A stretch of 64,000 bases of DNA. Origin: JAFGGT01 sp036733165 (GTDB taxonomy: Archaea > Methanobacteriota_B > Thermococci > Methanofastidiosales > NM3). The first letter of the stretch is position 1. Each line of letters opens with the position of its first letter. The position numbers and the translations under genes are program-made. Positions 63,382 through 64,000 of this stretch are shown here, one piece after another. The stretch covers positions 4,677-68,676 of the forward strand of contig DAINBB010000006.1 of the NCBI GenBank assembly GCA_036733165.1, in the 5' to 3' direction. Below the pieces are notes generated by a model. It did no database searches. It was not told the origin of the DNA and saw nothing but the letters and a program-made list of their open reading frames with translations.

Positions 63382-63965
63382 TGAGTGAAATGAAGAAAAT
63401 TAGAATTGGAGAAGCAATCTTTAGCTACTCTCCAGAAACGGCTTATGTGAAAAATGGCAATGTCTATTGCAACACATGCCATGAACAAATTAACGGTGAG
63501 TTAATCAACATGATGGGAAACTGGATGTGCTTTAGAATTCAGTGCCAGTGTGAAAAAGAGGAAGAAGCAAGATGGAAGGAACGGGAGCGATTAATGCGGA
63601 TAGATCAACTAAAAAGCACTTGCTTTACCAATCCTAAACAGAGAAATTACACGCTGGATAAATGCCTTATCAGTAATGAGAAAACAATCGCTATTGTTTC
63701 TAACTACATTAAGAAATTCGATGAGGTTCGCAAGAAGAATGTTGGTCTTCTCTTTTTTGGAGAAGTTGGCAGTGGTAAAAGTTATCTGGCCGCAGCGATA
63801 GCAAATGCAGTGATGGAAGAATATGAGATTAGCTGTAAGATGCGTAACTTCTCCCAGATTATCAATGACTTGCAGTCAGGTGGATTTGAACTAGATAAAA
63901 ACAGATATATTGATTCACTGGTTAGAACGCCGCTTCTTATCCTTGATGATTTAAGTAAAAGATGA
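63378..63965 (+). CDS. DnaC/IstB-like ATP-binding protein, interrupted near its Walker B
   Basis: A 195-residue frame. An N-terminal zinc-like set (CNTCHEQ, CFRIQCQCEKEEEARW) precedes the Walker A GEVGSGKSYLAAAIAN and the strand LLILDDL, where Walker B should continue into LG-type residues. The sequence instead reads SKR and stops. Family members continue for some 80 more residues, so the break lies about 63950-63955. The following bases (gtaaaagatgacccaccgcc) could be the end of an insertion sequence; this is not certain. Overlaps RepA_N by four bases; ATG at 63381 is the alternative start. Confidence 0.72.
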   Translation: MMSEMKKIRIGEAIFSYSPETAYVKNGNVYCNTCHEQINGELINMMGNWMCFRIQCQCEKEEEARWKERERLMRIDQLKSTCFTNPKQRNYTLDKCLISNEKTIAIVSNYIKKFDEVRKKNVGLLFFGEVGSGKSYLAAAIANAVMEEYEISCKMRNFSQIINDLQSGGFELDKNRYIDSLVRTPLLILDDLSKR

Positions 63966-64000
63966 CCCACCGCCATGTCGTATTTGGCTTCTTTAATATA

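Larger units (their letters stand above)
62386..64000 (+). mobile_element. Left end of a Firmicutes-type integrative/plasmid element (or contig chimera)
   Basis: At 62386 the sequence changes abruptly to A+T-rich DNA with bacterial signals: a strong AAAGGAGG ribosome site, an intrinsic terminator, a RepA_N initiator and a DnaC-like ATPase. This gene pair is typical of Clostridia integrative conjugative elements of the Tn1549/Tn916 kind. The right end is outside the window. No integrase is visible here. Confidence 0.6.

Overview
The window is about 56 kb of archaeal chromosome joined to about 8 kb of accessory DNA. Archaeal traits seen directly are TATA boxes about 25-27 nt upstream of many start codons (leaderless transcripts), an archaeal-type 7S SRP RNA, Orc1/Cdc6, an ATCase regulatory subunit (pyrI), tRNA genes with encoded CCA, and a tRNA-dependent cysteine synthesis gene (SepCysS). 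Three genes point to a methanogen or a close relative: MtxX (methanogenesis marker 4), methanogenesis marker 11, and a small CbiX/CfbA chelatase of the F430/corrinoid pathway. The overall mix (TfrAB, TDH/KBL, AmmeMemoRadiSam genes, DUF1638, DUF711) would suit a Thermoplasmatota/Methanomassiliicoccales-like euryarchaeon. That placement is an inference.

Layout. 0-5.6 kb: a C4-dicarboxylate operon with a fumarase-like end, TfrA, TfrB, malic enzyme and DUF1028. 5.8-11.6 kb: a zinc-ribbon protein, a Fe-S protein, the mtxX-mmp11-radical SAM operon, a BASS-type transporter and a chelatase. 11.6-12.4 kb: SRP RNA and a second G+C-rich segment without a gene. 12.4-16.2 kb: pyrimidine genes (pyrB, pyrI and, divergently, pyrC) with Memo. 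16.2-32.9 kb: lipid kinase, two ABC exporters, cdc6, threonine catabolism (tdh-kbl), NAD-kinase-like protein, and an FTR/glutaredoxin redox pair. 33-44.8 kb: tRNA-Gly(GCC), secreted and membrane proteins, a pentapeptide-repeat potassium channel, and a tandem duplication of secreted beta-propeller genes. 44.8-49 kb: tRNA-Cys, a small ORF, SepCysS, a ThiI-like PP-loop protein and the AmmeMemoRadiSam radical SAM enzyme. 49-54.2 kb: phosphate uptake (AbrB-PhoU regulator, pstSCAB, phoU). 54.3-56 kb: secreted proteins.

At 56,041 a 3' fragment of tRNA-Gly(UCC), broken in the anticodon loop, marks what looks like the end of an integrated element extending rightward beyond the window. Its cargo is two lipoproteins, three unrecognised proteins (one with a HEPN-like motif) and an endonuclease-methyltransferase gene. 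That last gene is cut directly after its SAM motif DPACG. From about 62,386 the DNA is A+T-rich and bacterial in style: a strong AGGAGG site, an intrinsic terminator, a RepA_N replication initiator and a DnaC-like ATPase. It resembles a Firmicutes integrative conjugative element. It is either a real cross-domain insertion or an assembly chimera. The DnaC-like gene is itself cut within its Walker B region at the window edge.
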